From the NCBI GenBank assembly GCA_905221605.1, contig CAJNDS010002358.1, forward strand, positions 124,001 through 188,000: a DNA stretch of 64,000 nt, in the 5' to 3' direction. The stretch is from Symbiodinium natans (lineage: Eukaryota; Sar; Dinophyceae; Suessiales; Symbiodiniaceae). Below, one piece after another: positions 22,001 to 32,185 of the stretch (position 1 is its first letter; each line of letters starts with the position of its first letter). The notes beneath the pieces are model-generated. The model was not told the DNA's origin. It was given only the letters and a program-made list of their open reading frames with translations, and made no database searches. The position numbers were made by a program, and so were the translations under genes.

Positions 22001-25000
22001 CCAGCACCAGCACGAGCACCAGCACCACCACGACCACCACCACCACGACCACCACCACCACCACCACCACCACCACATGGAAAAGGTGCCGTTTTGCACT
22101 ATGCATGCCGAACCACCTGTCACTGTATATGCATCTGCATTTTACAGACCACAGCGATCGGTCAAAAGTCTCGAGCGGTCCGTGCTTTCAGTCTGAAGAT
22201 GCTGGTACATGTCCGGAAGGCAGCCTGTGATTCTCCGAGCTTCTTTTGCAGCTCCTCCTGACCGCAGAGTGCCACAGCAGATTTGGGCTGCTTAGAAGCT
22301 CTTGTGCAATTGCCACACGCGAATCTTAAAGACTCAAAGCGCTGCTTGAATATGTTTCGGTGGATTTCAGTACTCTACCAGGCACAACCATCTGGAAAGC
22401 CCACTCAAAACCTTCGCCGATCAGGCAATCGTTGTTGTGGTCACCAAGCGTTGTTTCGATTTTGACGAGTCGATGCTTTCGGCTTTGAGCTGGCTTGGTA
22501 CCTGTGGTCAAGCTGCTTACGCTTGGCTCTTGTGAGGGCACTTTGAGTGTTGGGGATCAGGCCAAAATCTAAATCTCTTTGCAGCACGATACTCAGTGTA
22601 CTGTATAATCGGTTGTTCTTCCTTCTCCAGGCATGGACCTCGCAGAGTATCTTAACTTACATACATAGACACACATGCAAACACACTCTCTATCTGTCCA
22701 CTGTGCACGATGCATGCTGCAATTGCGCCAGACCTGATCTGCGCAGCCTTCTCCGACAACTTGCATTTCCGATGTTGCAATGTGCATGTGATATGCTGCG
22801 ACGATCCTCTGACTTTGCTGCTGCTCCCACTTCTTCTTTCATCTTCCCCTTCTTCATGGTCAGCTCCTCAACATGGTAGGTGATGTGTTGCTCCACATTG
22901 TCACCAATTGCAGCATGCCGGGATTCTCTCACTCCTGCTGCAATCGGGCCTGGCATGTCAGGCCGTAAACTGGAAACTGAGTGCCACAACAAGCCACACC
23001 ACAATTTCATTTCAGCGCCTGAGGAAATGTTTGCCAGGTAACCAGGCAACTGCTTGCAACCGAGATGCGCGCTCTTCACGCACCTGTTTCTCATGCTTCT
23101 CCTTCTGTCGACAATGGGCTTCCAATGAAACATACGTTCATGGTCAGCGGATGTCAGCTGTTTTGACGGTTAGACACTCTTCGGATTGCTTCGCCTGAAG
23201 CTCGCTGAAGGTGTGGTCTCGCTCCTCTGACATTGACATCAAAAGGGAGTTCCTTAAATCTTTAGGTATCTTGGGGTTGCGGCGAGCTCGAATTCTGCTT
23301 GTAGCTCTCGCCGATGCCTGAGCCAACCCATTCTTGAACAACGGCGACAAAGTGACAGAATGACAGACTGCAAATAAACCTGTATGCGAAGCAATCAGTC
23401 ACAGAGCCCGGCTTTGCCAACTTTGCCTTGTGCTCTGCCTGCATGCTTCGTGAACCTTTACTTAGTGTGACACCGCGAGGGCCTGCCTTTTTAGATTTGA
23501 ATGCTGCGTTTTCAGTGATTCTACATGAGATCTCACTTATGTTGAAGCGCTGAGCCGTGCTCCACCATTAGTACATTCTCGGAGTTCTGAGGGGCTTCTG
23601 CGATTTGGGCAGGGGATTTTCAGGGCCGCGCTGAATCGCGCTGACTGCTTGGTGAATGGACGACGTGGTCTCATCATCGCAGCGAGGACTAGTGGCCAAG
23701 GCAGGCCAAGGCCTGCAAGGCCGCTATGTTCTTCTGGTGGAGCTCCTCGAGCCTTCAACGCCCACATGCTGCTGCATTCCGTGCCCCTGTAGACGCAGCT
23801 GAGGAGGCCTGGCTTTCTCCTGTTCCAGCCGTTCCTGGCCTCGGAAAAAAATTGAAAAAAACATGGTGGATACCGTAGCCATGGCGAGTGACTCCCGTGC
23901 AGCTTGTGGGAAGCAGGCCAGCATCCATCCTGGCCTGGAGGGGTGATGAGCGACAAGATGCTGCAAACATCAGTTGAATTCAGCCAAGTGAATCTGAAGA
24001 AATATCTGAGGCCCATGAGGACTCTGCCATGGAGTCGTTCACCTCTGGCCTGGTTTGCGGATGGATCGCGGAAGCTTTCCAAAGATATTCCAATATGCAG
24101 AAATCGGGGCTATCGGGGGGGGCGGGGGCCAAACGTGATAGTCTTAGACTGCATCATCTCATTGTCTGCCGATGTCTGCCGGGCTGCGGGTTTCCACTTG
24201 GAGGCGGTGGGGCGCCAGAGGCAGGCCGTGGCCTCAAAACGGACAAAACAAATGCGGGAAATTCCAGCCGGCAGGATGCGAGAAGCGGAGCGGGATGTCG
24301 TGAGCTGTCGTGCACTGTCGCGTATGCTGGGTGAGCGACGGCCCATCGAGAGATTTGGGACCGTTCAAGATCTCGCAATTTGCCAGTGCAGTGCTTCTGC
24401 ACCATTCCATTCGCAAGTCAAAGCCTGCCTTGGAATCGTCGGGGCTGTCTTGCCTGTCCTGAAAGATGAGGTCTGGAACATTGCGGACACTGCGGGAGCG
24501 GTGACCTAGCCCCAGTATCCCAGTAGTAGCCCATTGTCCCCCAGCCTCTTCACTGAAAGACTGAGAGGGGGCCCTGTGCCAGGACATGTCAGGACGTATC
24601 CGGCCCTCGAACACTGATGCCGGCTGCCTTGAGGAGTCGGTGGATGGAGGAGCTTCCTGAACACGCACCAACGTCAGAGTCTTGCAAGTGCTGCTTTGCT
24701 CCCTTGTGCCTCCACCGGTTGAGTCAACCCCTCGTCGAGCCTGCCTCTGGGCACATGCCGCAGTTTGCAGAGTTCAAATCTGCAGTTCTGCCGGGCAGCT
24801 ACCGCGAGTAGGGCAACGACCCTCCCGGGGAGTAACACCTCGTGCGTTCAGAGGTGCCAAGGTCTTGGGCGCCTCCGGCGAGCATGGCGAGCACGAGCAG
24901 CACGAGCAGAACTGCACGTCGATTAAACGACGAAAGAATTCTGACTACAATCCATGCTCATCATTGCTGACCTGACTATAGATTGCTGTGTTTTTCGTCT

Positions 25001-25240
25001 GCCAACTGCAAGCAATTGCTGGCCTCGAGCCTCACCTCGTCTTTCTCCTGCTTTTCTTTCTTGGCCTTCTTTTCTTTCTTGTCCTCTCAACAACTTTCCG
25101 CTTCCTTGAGCACTGAACAAACGCATGCGCACCAGATGAGCTATGCAGCCGTGCGCCTTCTTCTTTTTCTTTTTGTCGGGGTCGCCTCGGGTTTCCAGGA
25201 GTTCCCGGGACGGCCCGAGCAATGCCTAGCAGTATGTCAA
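16035..25240 (-). CDS. Long coiled-coil protein, many short exons (one or more genes)
   Basis: More than twenty short minus-strand exons encode heptad-like Glu/Lys/Leu/Ala peptides with consistent AG/G acceptors and GT, GC or GA donors. Examples with approximate positions: DKKEKKAKKEKQEKDE (25,037-25,083), MQAEHKAKLAK (23,410-23,443), ELQAKQSEE (23,190), EELTMKKGKMKEEVG (22,840), EELQKKLGESQ (22,230-22,260), AEATRLRSEAASLAR (21,365-21,410), EYEAYEERVRRLEE (21,229-21,272), LAHQDMKEIRKE (21,157-21,194), AQLESKNVEIEQIK (20,000-20,040), QRLKDLAQDNDEAK (19,735-19,777), AKAKTKLQAELCE (18,490), RTEELAEARK (18,223-18,252), ADAQRLNEELANLKD (16,690), AELAEERSLCG (16,590) and ASQSNKLEQLQ (16,310). The last exon ends at TGA 16,035. 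I cannot exclude two or more adjacent genes, and the start is not located. Large coiled coils are typical of cytoskeletal or basal-body proteins, but no specific family is recognised. Confidence 0.6.
17088..17107 (+). repeat. Poly-G run of 20
   Basis: Twenty consecutive G, inside an intron of the coiled-coil unit. The length may be an assembly or sequencing approximation. Confidence 0.95.
19011..19092 (+). repeat. Dispersed GGGGTACC-type repeat, copy 1
   Basis: Begins CATGGGGGTTTTCGAT, continues with AGGGGCACC, GGGGTCC, TTCATAAGGGGG and GGGGTCCCC. The same ordered blocks occur at about 31,050-31,150 on the opposite strand and at about 53,284-53,380 on this strand. Confidence 0.6.
19217..19283. 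repeat. Inverted pair of telomere-like repeats
   Basis: About 2.5 copies of CCCTAAA are followed, after a spacer of about 25 bp rich in GGCTTCGGGGC, by an imperfect run of TTTAGGG. The two arms are near-complementary, so the strand can fold into a hairpin of roughly 20 bp. Confidence 0.8.
20809..20905 (+). repeat. GT and GA microsatellites
   Basis: A (GT)n tract, then a (GA)n tract, then GTGTGTTTGATT duplicated. The block is intronic with respect to the minus-strand coiled-coil exons on either side. Confidence 0.9.
21438..22078 (+). repeat. Long trinucleotide-rich tract (CAC/CAG/CGA) with CATA and CTA repeats
   Basis: Starts with (ATAC)n, passes through CTA and CAA runs, then about 530 bp of ACC/CAC triplets with interspersed CAG and CGA. 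ORFs of up to 411 codons cross it as pure His, Pro, Thr, Val or Trp low-complexity and are not genes. It separates exons of the coiled-coil unit on the minus strand, so it is probably intronic. Confidence 0.9.
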
Positions 25241-26062
25241 CTGGATGACAGCTCTCTCGCAACTCCCTGGACGTCTGCCTCCACTCAAACTCATCACACC
25301 ACCTCGCGTGGACAGTACATGTAATATGCATAAACATCACAAACTGACGTCAAGGGCTCCGACTTGCACTGGCGCTCCTGTCCATGCTACCACTGTCGTC
25401 AAGAAGGTCACCTCATGCACTCAATTGCTATCGTTCAAGCTTCATCCAGGCGGACATCCACGCCACCGTTTGCTCCAAACGGTATTCTTCTTATTCGAAC
25501 TTTAAATAGATACTGGTCACATAAATTCGGGGCATGAGCGCACGATCGCGAACCCCGAGGCATTCTCGCTTTGTTACTCCCGACTCTCAAAGGGGCTTCG
25601 CAGCGATGTCGCACTAATGTTCATGGCATGAAACATCACTACTGGCGAAATTCGCGACATTTCGCGACCTGCCCCAAAGAGCCACATGTCGTAGCCCGTC
25701 CGCAGGGGCATCAAATCAGGGATGCCTTCGGCAACCCAAGCCGGAGCAGATAGGCATGGCAGCAAGTTACTATCATCTCGAGGTCATTCTCGGTGGGCGA
25801 ATGGAAAATTCTGCGACAAGATGTTGATGCTCGACTCAGGAGTGAAGATCACGCACTGAAACGGGGTTTTGCTGTCGCAATCTGGCAGATGTGAATAACT
25901 AAGTCACTTCGCAAAAGCGACCAAGGAGCTCGACCGGGCAAGGGCTCTAGATGCTCCTGGTGAGATGCTTCTGTATTCAACATGGCCTGATGTGCCGATC
26001 AAGTGCGGATGTTTTTAGGCGTCGATCGTGTGCTACCCAGTAGGTGCTTCCCGCTGCGGGTC
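25241..26062. other. No gene recognised
   Basis: Contains Lys-rich minus-strand stretches up to about 25,200 and no recognisable exon between 25,350 and 26,060. Confidence 0.35.
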
Positions 26063-26740
26063 TCAGTCTGGCAGAACAATACTCGGTGGTTTCCAAGGTC
26101 TGAACTTCATGCCTTGCTGCGTCTGCATAAGTGTCTTGTGGTTTGGATTCCTACGCTCAGGCACATCCTTTGTCGAGGCACCACAGGAAACTTCGGCAAC
26201 TTCCCTCGTGACCCCCTCGTCGGCATTCGTAGAACTCGTGTGGTTCGTCTCTTCTGTAAGTTTGGAAAGATTGGCCGGCAGAGTCTGCCAACGCTTCTGG
26301 CCGTGATCCTGTTCAGCCTCTGAAGGCTCCAAGCCTTCAGCTGTCGCTCGCGTGTCTGAGCATCTTGCACTTAGTGCTGCCTGGCACATGGGCCCCTTGG
26401 GCTCCTGGGGCCCCTTGGGCCCCTTGGGCTCCTTGGGCCCCTTGGGCCCCTTGGGCTCCTTCAGCCTGCGCAGGTTGCCCTCCTGCAGTGTCACCGAGGG
26501 CAGGTGGGCAAGGTACGCATGAAGACCCAGTTCACGCAGCAACTCCTCCCGCTCGGCACGCTCCACCCTTTCAAGGTCTGACCAGGTCAAGCCTTCCTTT
26601 AGAAGCTTCGACTCAAGCGATTCCAGCATCTGGACCGGTGGTGCTGCGCATGGTGCACTTGTTGCACTTGTTGCACCTTCAGCCTCATTGACTCTGCGAG
26701 GAGCTGCGATTGCAAGTTCACAGCAGGCGACCTGGCCCAT
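26063..26740 (-). CDS. Putative N-myristoylated protein with EPKGPKGP repeats
   Basis: A frame of 225 codons starting at ATG (26740) with MGQVACC. Gly2 followed by Val/Ala and two Cys is a classic N-myristoylation plus palmitoylation signal, so membrane anchoring is likely. Residues about 40-85 form a helical acidic/basic segment (LESKLLKEGLTWSDLERVER...LLRELGLHAYLAHLP) resembling a small SAM/EF-like helical bundle. A short collagen-like repeat of Lys-Glu-Pro-Lys-Gly-Pro follows, then a polar tail. The repeat DNA is a 9-bp unit (about 26,388-26,461). It is unsplit, or the 3' end may run into an intron. Function unknown; the family is not recognised. The tail after about residue 130 lacks motifs and could be intronic read-through. 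Confidence 0.6.
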   Translation of the reverse strand: MGQVACCELAIAAPRRVNEAEGATSATSAPCAAPPVQMLESLESKLLKEGLTWSDLERVERAEREELLRELGLHAYLAHLPSVTLQEGNLRRLKEPKGPKGPKEPKGPKGPQEPKGPMCQAALSARCSDTRATAEGLEPSEAEQDHGQKRWQTLPANLSKLTEETNHTSSTNADEGVTREVAEVSCGASTKDVPERRNPNHKTLMQTQQGMKFRPWKPPSIVLPD

Positions 26741-26827
26741 GCCGGAAACCCATCGAAGGAAGGACGCTCATGGTCTCTCTCTTGCCCAACAGGTTTGGCA
26801 CAGGATGACGTTGCGATTTGAGGATAT

Positions 26828-27710
26828 CTAAGTGGGAGCAAAAATACATGTGCGGTTGATGTCTCGCTTCCACGACGCAATGTTGGGGTTGCCAGATGGA
26901 AAAAGTCTGTCAAACAGCTGCAGCGGGCTCAGATACGCATCAGTACGCAGCGCATCAGCACACAAAGACTTGTGCAAAAACCGCAAAAAACCGCAAAAAG
27001 CCCTCAGGCGTCTGCCATTCTCATCCTCCTTCTGCTGAGAAAGTCCAAGGCCTGTGGTCTCAGTCGAAGCCTTGCCAAACATTACCCATGCAAGAGCCGG
27101 CTAGGCACCATGCGCTGTGCTAGATTTTCCAACGCGGCCTTAGAGAAAACATGCCTTGAATCCGCACATCTCCTCAAACTCAGCGTTTTACTTCCATTGA
27201 GACGCGCACGTCGTCAAAAGCGAGGCCATACCTTAGCACACGTCGCTTGACGAGGAGGCGAACAAATCACTGCCTCGTTGGTGGCTGCCAACGTGTTTTT
27301 CTACACAACACATCAGAGGCAGACCAGAAAACGTTGGCAAGGGCCCAGAACCCTAAACCGCCTAAAAAGCATGACTGTCGGACTTCATCTTATAGCGAAG
27401 GTGTTTATTTAAGACCTAAACGTTGTCTGATCAGGTCGTCTATGTCTTTATGTCTTCGGATGGGGTACTCAAGGCCACCGCCCGGCTTTTGTCGGACCAG
27501 GTTTTTCTGATAACCCACTGAAACGTCAGAAACTGTCCATGTGAGACGGTGCTTGCTTGCGTCTGCGATCACAGCGAGGAGACTTTATCCTCACGCACAT
27601 GCACACGGAACTCTGACCGGCTCGCGCACCGCAGGCCTGCCACTTGGCAAGCCGCGCTCGATCAGCAGGATCTTCTGTGCAGGACATCAGCAGGAGCTCA
27701 CGAACTGCTG
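26828..27710 (-). CDS. Unrecognised gene, C-terminal exons
   Basis: Visible minus-strand pieces: RELLLMSCTEDPADRARLAKWQ (about 27,645-27,711, after ...CAG, ending CAG before GCCTGC); AALENLAQRM (about 27,112-27,143, after CTAAG, ending ATG before GTGCC); and an 84-codon open end that reads SQQKEDENGRRLR and later LQLFDRLFPSGNPNIASWK, stopping at TAG 26,828. The stop lies only about 90 bp upstream of the ATG of the myristoylated protein, so gene spacing is tight. No family recognised. The start is not found, and the three pieces might belong to different genes. Confidence 0.45.
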
Positions 27711-28016
27711 GATGAGGAGCTGGAGCTGGAACCGTGCCTGCCATGTCTGTCAGGTGGCACTGGAAGCGGCTGGAAGCTAGTGGACGGCGCAAGCAAGCCA
27801 AGCATGCCAACAGTCGCGTTCATCTCAAGCCCACAACCACATGTCTAGAGCGTTGCTTGACGCAGGTATTCTCATGTGAAGCTTGTGATAAAGGTGAGAA
27901 CGTGCGGGGCAGACTTCTTCAGCTTCTTCACTTTGAACTTCTTCTCCTTTGGGCACACATTCAGGTCCGCTCAGATGGCGCAAGTCCATGTTCCGATCTA
28001 AGCTGTACTTGGTAGG

Positions 28017-29499
28017 TCATTGTAGGTCATTGTAGGTCCTTCTTGTCCTTTTTGATTTTCTTTCCTTAGAGCCACCCACAGGAATGACACACCTCGTCAG
28101 CTTACGGCACTCTTACCTTGCCCTTTGCTGCAGAGCCGCCATGGCCAAAGGCCTCGTGAAAAAGCATCTGCCCAGCAGCTGCTGCGCCGATACCCATGGC
28201 TCCTGCACCTGCAGCAACTACTGCCGGTAGTAGAGGGTGGCTTTGAGCTGGTTTCAGTGTGAAGAGATCTGTCTGCCTTGCCTGCATGAGCGGCAGGTCC
28301 GTAGCCGTGAGGCACATGTGATGGGCCAGGTAGAGCATGTGGGCCGTGGTGCATGCCAGGTATGGCACCATGAGGGGTGCCATGTACGTAACCTGCCGGT
28401 CCAGGAGCTCCGTGGGGCTTTCCTTGGAACAGGTGCCGAGGGTGCAAGCAGAGGAACGAATAACTAACACCTGCCCGATGAACGAATAAGCTGGATCTAG
28501 GAACTGGCTAGTTGAGTTAACAGGTTCAAATGCATGTTAAGCTGAGTGACCATGTTGCCATTTGATTCCAATCTTCAGCTTTCCAGCCTTCTTGCAGCCA
28601 CCAAACGCATGGGGGCGTATCAGCTCCAAGGATCCTCACAAGCGCGGCAGCACGAGCACCAGCTACTTGTACCTAGGCTTAAGAAGTTTTGGAGGAAAGT
28701 TGCCACAAGTTAAGCATGTGCGGCCGTGTAGTTTCCTGTGAAAAGGCATGGAAAGTGCACGCGTCGAACGCGGGCACTCGCAGTACGGTGCCGTGACCGT
28801 TGGGTTGTTTCCACGTGTGATGCTTCCCCATCATCTCTGGGCCCGAAAACGCGGCAAGGTGTCCCAAACATCCTCGTGGCGGGTGCCAAATCGTGCCTCG
28901 CCTAGATCCCGTGCTTTTTGAGCCTTGCACCGTTCCATCTCGCCACAATGTGCACATGTTCTGGGATCTTACTGCTGGGATTTGGATACATCTGGGAGGT
29001 GTGTTCGCGTCTGCTGTCTCTACGGGGGGCTGGAGCATGGCACACGGTCCTTCGAAGTCGGAATGGAGCGGAAGGCCCTTGTAGACAGTCTCTCCTATAA
29101 GTCCATCAGCAACCAATATGTTGCTGTCCATGGCAAGGAAGTGAATGTCAGGCTCCCCTCGCCAGTCAATCATCTGCGCCCAATGAAACTTTGCCTTCTT
29201 GCCTGCATTAGTCATCACCTGGGTGCGGAACTCCCGACCACCCAAGCGAATCTTGACGTATGGATCCATCTTCCCCGTCCAATCCTGCGTGGAGCGATGC
29301 TCCGACGAAGAGGGTGAGAGGTTTGTCACAACATGCAAAACTCAAAACGCAGTGCAATAAGCCGTCCAATGTCAGACCGGGTATCGACATCATAAAGATC
29401 CTTCGCACTCTCAACCAGCAGCATAAAGCTGCCGGGAGAATGGGAGGGCCCCGGTCCGCAGGGTGGTGCCCAAGGGCTGTGGGCAAGCTCGGCAGGCAT
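28017..29499 (-). CDS. C2-domain protein with Gly/Pro/His-rich tail (SRC2-like layout)
   Basis: Exon 1 (29499 to about 29386) starts MPAELAHSPWAPP and ends in the first C2 strand, SFMLLVESAKDLYDV. Exon 2 (from 29284, after ACGCAG) gives DWTGKMDPYVKIRLGGREFR and ends somewhere after DGLIGETVYKG near 29,090. Together they make a single C2 fold with the Asp-rich Ca2+ loop. Later exon(s), about 28,450-28,117, encode a Gly/Pro/His-rich stretch, then AVVAAGAGAMGIGAAAAG and EAFGHGGSAAKGK, closing with a canonical AAG/GTAAGA donor. A basic last exon (28064-28017) ends in TGA. C2 plus a Gly/Pro-rich tail and an Ala/Gly segment recalls plant SRC2-type membrane proteins; function is inferred as Ca2+-dependent membrane binding. 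Middle exon borders are unresolved. Confidence 0.75.
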
Positions 29500-30031
29500 T
29501 GCGCCACCCACGACATGACCAGCAACAACTGGCGCCACCTCAGTTTCTCACCGGAGGTTCTGATATGATCTTATGTCGACTTCGAGAATGATCTATGAAT
29601 CTATGTGCAAACAGATCGCACGGGCTTCGCAGACCTCGTCATGCCCCTTTCCAGTAGCACACCTGAAGAGGGAGCATGATGGTGCATTGCAGTTCTTGGG
29701 AAGAACTCTCACAGGCACTTTGACACCCGTCGACTGACAATCAATGAAGTTCCTAGAGCCATTGCACGCAACTCTCGCATGGGGAGAGGCATGGGTAATA
29801 AGCACTGCCGTGGCGGCATCATGAGCATAGGATGGTCCACTCAATTTTGGGACTTGCTACGACAAAAACACTTCTGAAGGACTACTTTTCCTAATGGTTG
29901 GGCAGTCTTTGTTGAAAAAGCTATTCAACAGCTGTGTCCGGCTTCAGGTTCGGGACCTTCGGCAGCATGTATCATACCCCGATGCCGGACGTCTTCCGCA
30001 GCCCATCTTGCCTTGGCTGCAAGATTAGCAG

Positions 30032-30133
30032 CTATCTGGAGATGCAGGATGCTGCATTGGCGAATTACAGAACATCTCAACTGCAGCAGGAGAACAGGAT
30101 GAGGGAGCAGCAGATGCGTGCGAACTCGGACAG
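30032..30133 (+). CDS. Candidate + strand coiled-coil exon
   Basis: Between ATTAGCAG and an AG/GCTTGG donor the + strand reads YLEMQDAALANYR and then QLQQENRMREQQMRANSDR, a clear amphipathic helix. It would be one of very few + strand coding segments in a window otherwise organised on the minus strand, so it may instead be chance. No neighbouring exon was joined. Confidence 0.3.
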
Positions 30134-31049
30134 GCTTGGCAGCTTGGATTGTGCTCTCGGCCACCAGTCGTCGCGCAATTCCGACAGCACGTGTCATAGC
30201 CACCCTTGGCCTTGCAATTTGAGGATGCGCGTCCCATGTCATGTTGCACTGGGCATCTGCTTGAACTTCTCAGGTTGGCGCAGAATGCCGGCCGCACCCC
30301 ATTTTGCACAGGGCTCCTCGGTACATGTACTGCCAACTTCTTGAACGTTACTGGCTGCGAGACTGCTTTAGGGTCTAGAGATTCTGTCATTCATTTCATG
30401 AGAACTCGTCAAGAGCAAGTTCTGCCTTTACATCCGCCAAGCCAACAAGCAGCTAGGTGGGGGAGGACCAGCGCCCGTCATCTTCTTATCCACAGTTTTT
30501 TTGAGAATAACACCGCCACCCCCGTTTCGCGAAGTCTTCCTGAAGGAAGCAATTTCGCTGGCATCTTGATCTTGGACAGGAATAGGATAGGCATATCCCA
30601 AGCGTCTGGGGAAGGGTGAACCACCAAGAAACCACTTTCACCAACATACCCTTCCGGGCTTAAAATGACTATCTGTCAAGAAACTTAAGACGTCCGAATG
30701 ACAACGCTTCCCAATTCTCATTCAGACACTCCGGAGCACAGCTTCGGGTTCGGTCATGTCAGACTCTTCTGCCCTAAACACGAAGCAATCCTGAAACCGA
30801 AACGTTGAACTCGAAAGCCCTTAGCCCCAAATCCTAAACCCTAGTTCTGCACAGCCATTGCATTCATGATCGGCGTCAAAAATGTGAAACCAGCAGCAGC
30901 GGCAAGCCTACTGAGAATAGTGGTGCCTGAAGCATCTCTTCAACAGAAGGCTGCATAAGGTCCCTTTTGGAGTTCCTATGATTTGGCAGCCCCTAATGTT
31001 TAGGGTAACCAAACAGGGACCCTAATTTAGAGAGTTCACAATATGGGTA

Positions 31050-31150
31050 TCTCCCAAAATAGGGGTACCCCCGTTTATACCCCAAATTGAAGAGAACCCC
31101 CTTAAAGGGATCCCCGTTTGGGGTACCCCTCCTTTCGGAAACCCCCATAG
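31050..31150 (-). repeat. Dispersed GGGGTACC-type repeat, copy 2
   Basis: On the minus strand the blocks run TATGGGGGTTTCCGAAA, AGGGGTACC, GGGGATCCC, TTAAGGGGG, TTTGGGG, GGGGGTACCCC and TATTTTGGG. They parallel the copies at about 19,011 and 53,284. Confidence 0.65.
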
Positions 31151-31561
31151 ATGTTGGAGCAAAGACATACCGTTTCGGCGTGGAGTCTGGAGCTTCCTTC
31201 TTGCAAAGGACAAGGCCCGCACCACTCTTCAGGAGACACTCCAAAAAATATAAAGCCTTGAGAAGATTCCATCTTTAAACGCAACAGGCAGGCAGGCTCC
31301 GGTAAGCTCCAAACCCCAAAACATCAAATTTCTCTATGTAATAAGCTGAAATACCTGAAGCATGCTGAAGCCCCAGCTTGGACGGGCTCGAAGTCTACCC
31401 GAATCGGAGAAACGACAGCGGGGGCAGGCCTAAGCTGCCTGTATGTGTGGGTTTGGTCTAGTGGCATAGCGTACTCCCTTAAGAAACTACTAAAACTGTA
31501 CTCCCCCGCGTTTGGGGGGACAGGGCTCTTTCAATGGACCCATGACATACACTGAATGCGA

Positions 31562-31668
31562 ACCGTTGGAACCGCCGAACAGAACCGTGCGAACCGAACC
31601 GGACTGGAACCGAACCGCGCATAATTAAGGTTCGGTTCTCAGAAACCGAACCGAACCGTGGCAACCTG
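31562..31668. repeat. GAACCG repeat block with inverted arms
   Basis: Eight or more GAACCG/CGGTTC words in about 100 bp, arranged so that a CGAACCGAAC-type arm faces a GGTTCGGTTC arm across a short spacer (31,629-31,660). It has hairpin potential and no coding signal. Confidence 0.7.
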
Positions 31669-32185
31669 AGAAAGGCGATTGAGGTGCAGCTTGTCGCGCC
31701 CAGCATGTGGTCTAGGACGGTCTAGGAGCCGCATACAGCGTCTACAGTATGACGTGTCCTTGATGCAGACTGGGCACCCGGTTCGTTGATCATGGCACCC
31801 GGACTCTGGCAATCACGACAACGACATTGTGGGCAACGGGCCGTGGGCGGCCATTCTGACTGAAACGATCTGACCTTTTTTGGGCCCGAGATGCTAAGGT
31901 AGCTAAGAGGTACTTAATGGTTGGGGCATTACATGCCGCACATTACAGCCCTCTTGCTGTAGAGCCAACTGGTGCATGTCACTTGTCAGCTTGAGAGAGG
32001 CATTCTGTCGCGAAGCAGATGCATGCTGCATTGCCACAGCCAACCATACTGAAAACAAAGGTGGGGGGGGGATTGGGGCAAAGCTGTGCTGAATTTAAGT
32101 GTAGCAGTTGTACACCACTACATCGGCAAGCTGGGGCACTCTGACTTTTTTGGGTCTCCTGTACTTGTACTTTTTCGTTGCTCAC

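Larger units (their letters stand above)
29500..32185. other. Mostly unassigned; one + strand exon candidate
   Basis: Besides the candidate at 30,032-30,133 and two repeats listed separately, ORFs here stay below 140 codons and carry no motif. Further 3' exons of the CEP164-like gene may lie at 31,300-32,180 but were not identified. Confidence 0.35.

Noticed and set aside
21026-22261. 411-codon Pro-rich, 310-codon Thr-rich and Val/Trp-rich ORFs
   Set aside because: They are pure translations of the ACC/CAC triplet tract; real minus-strand exons flank it.
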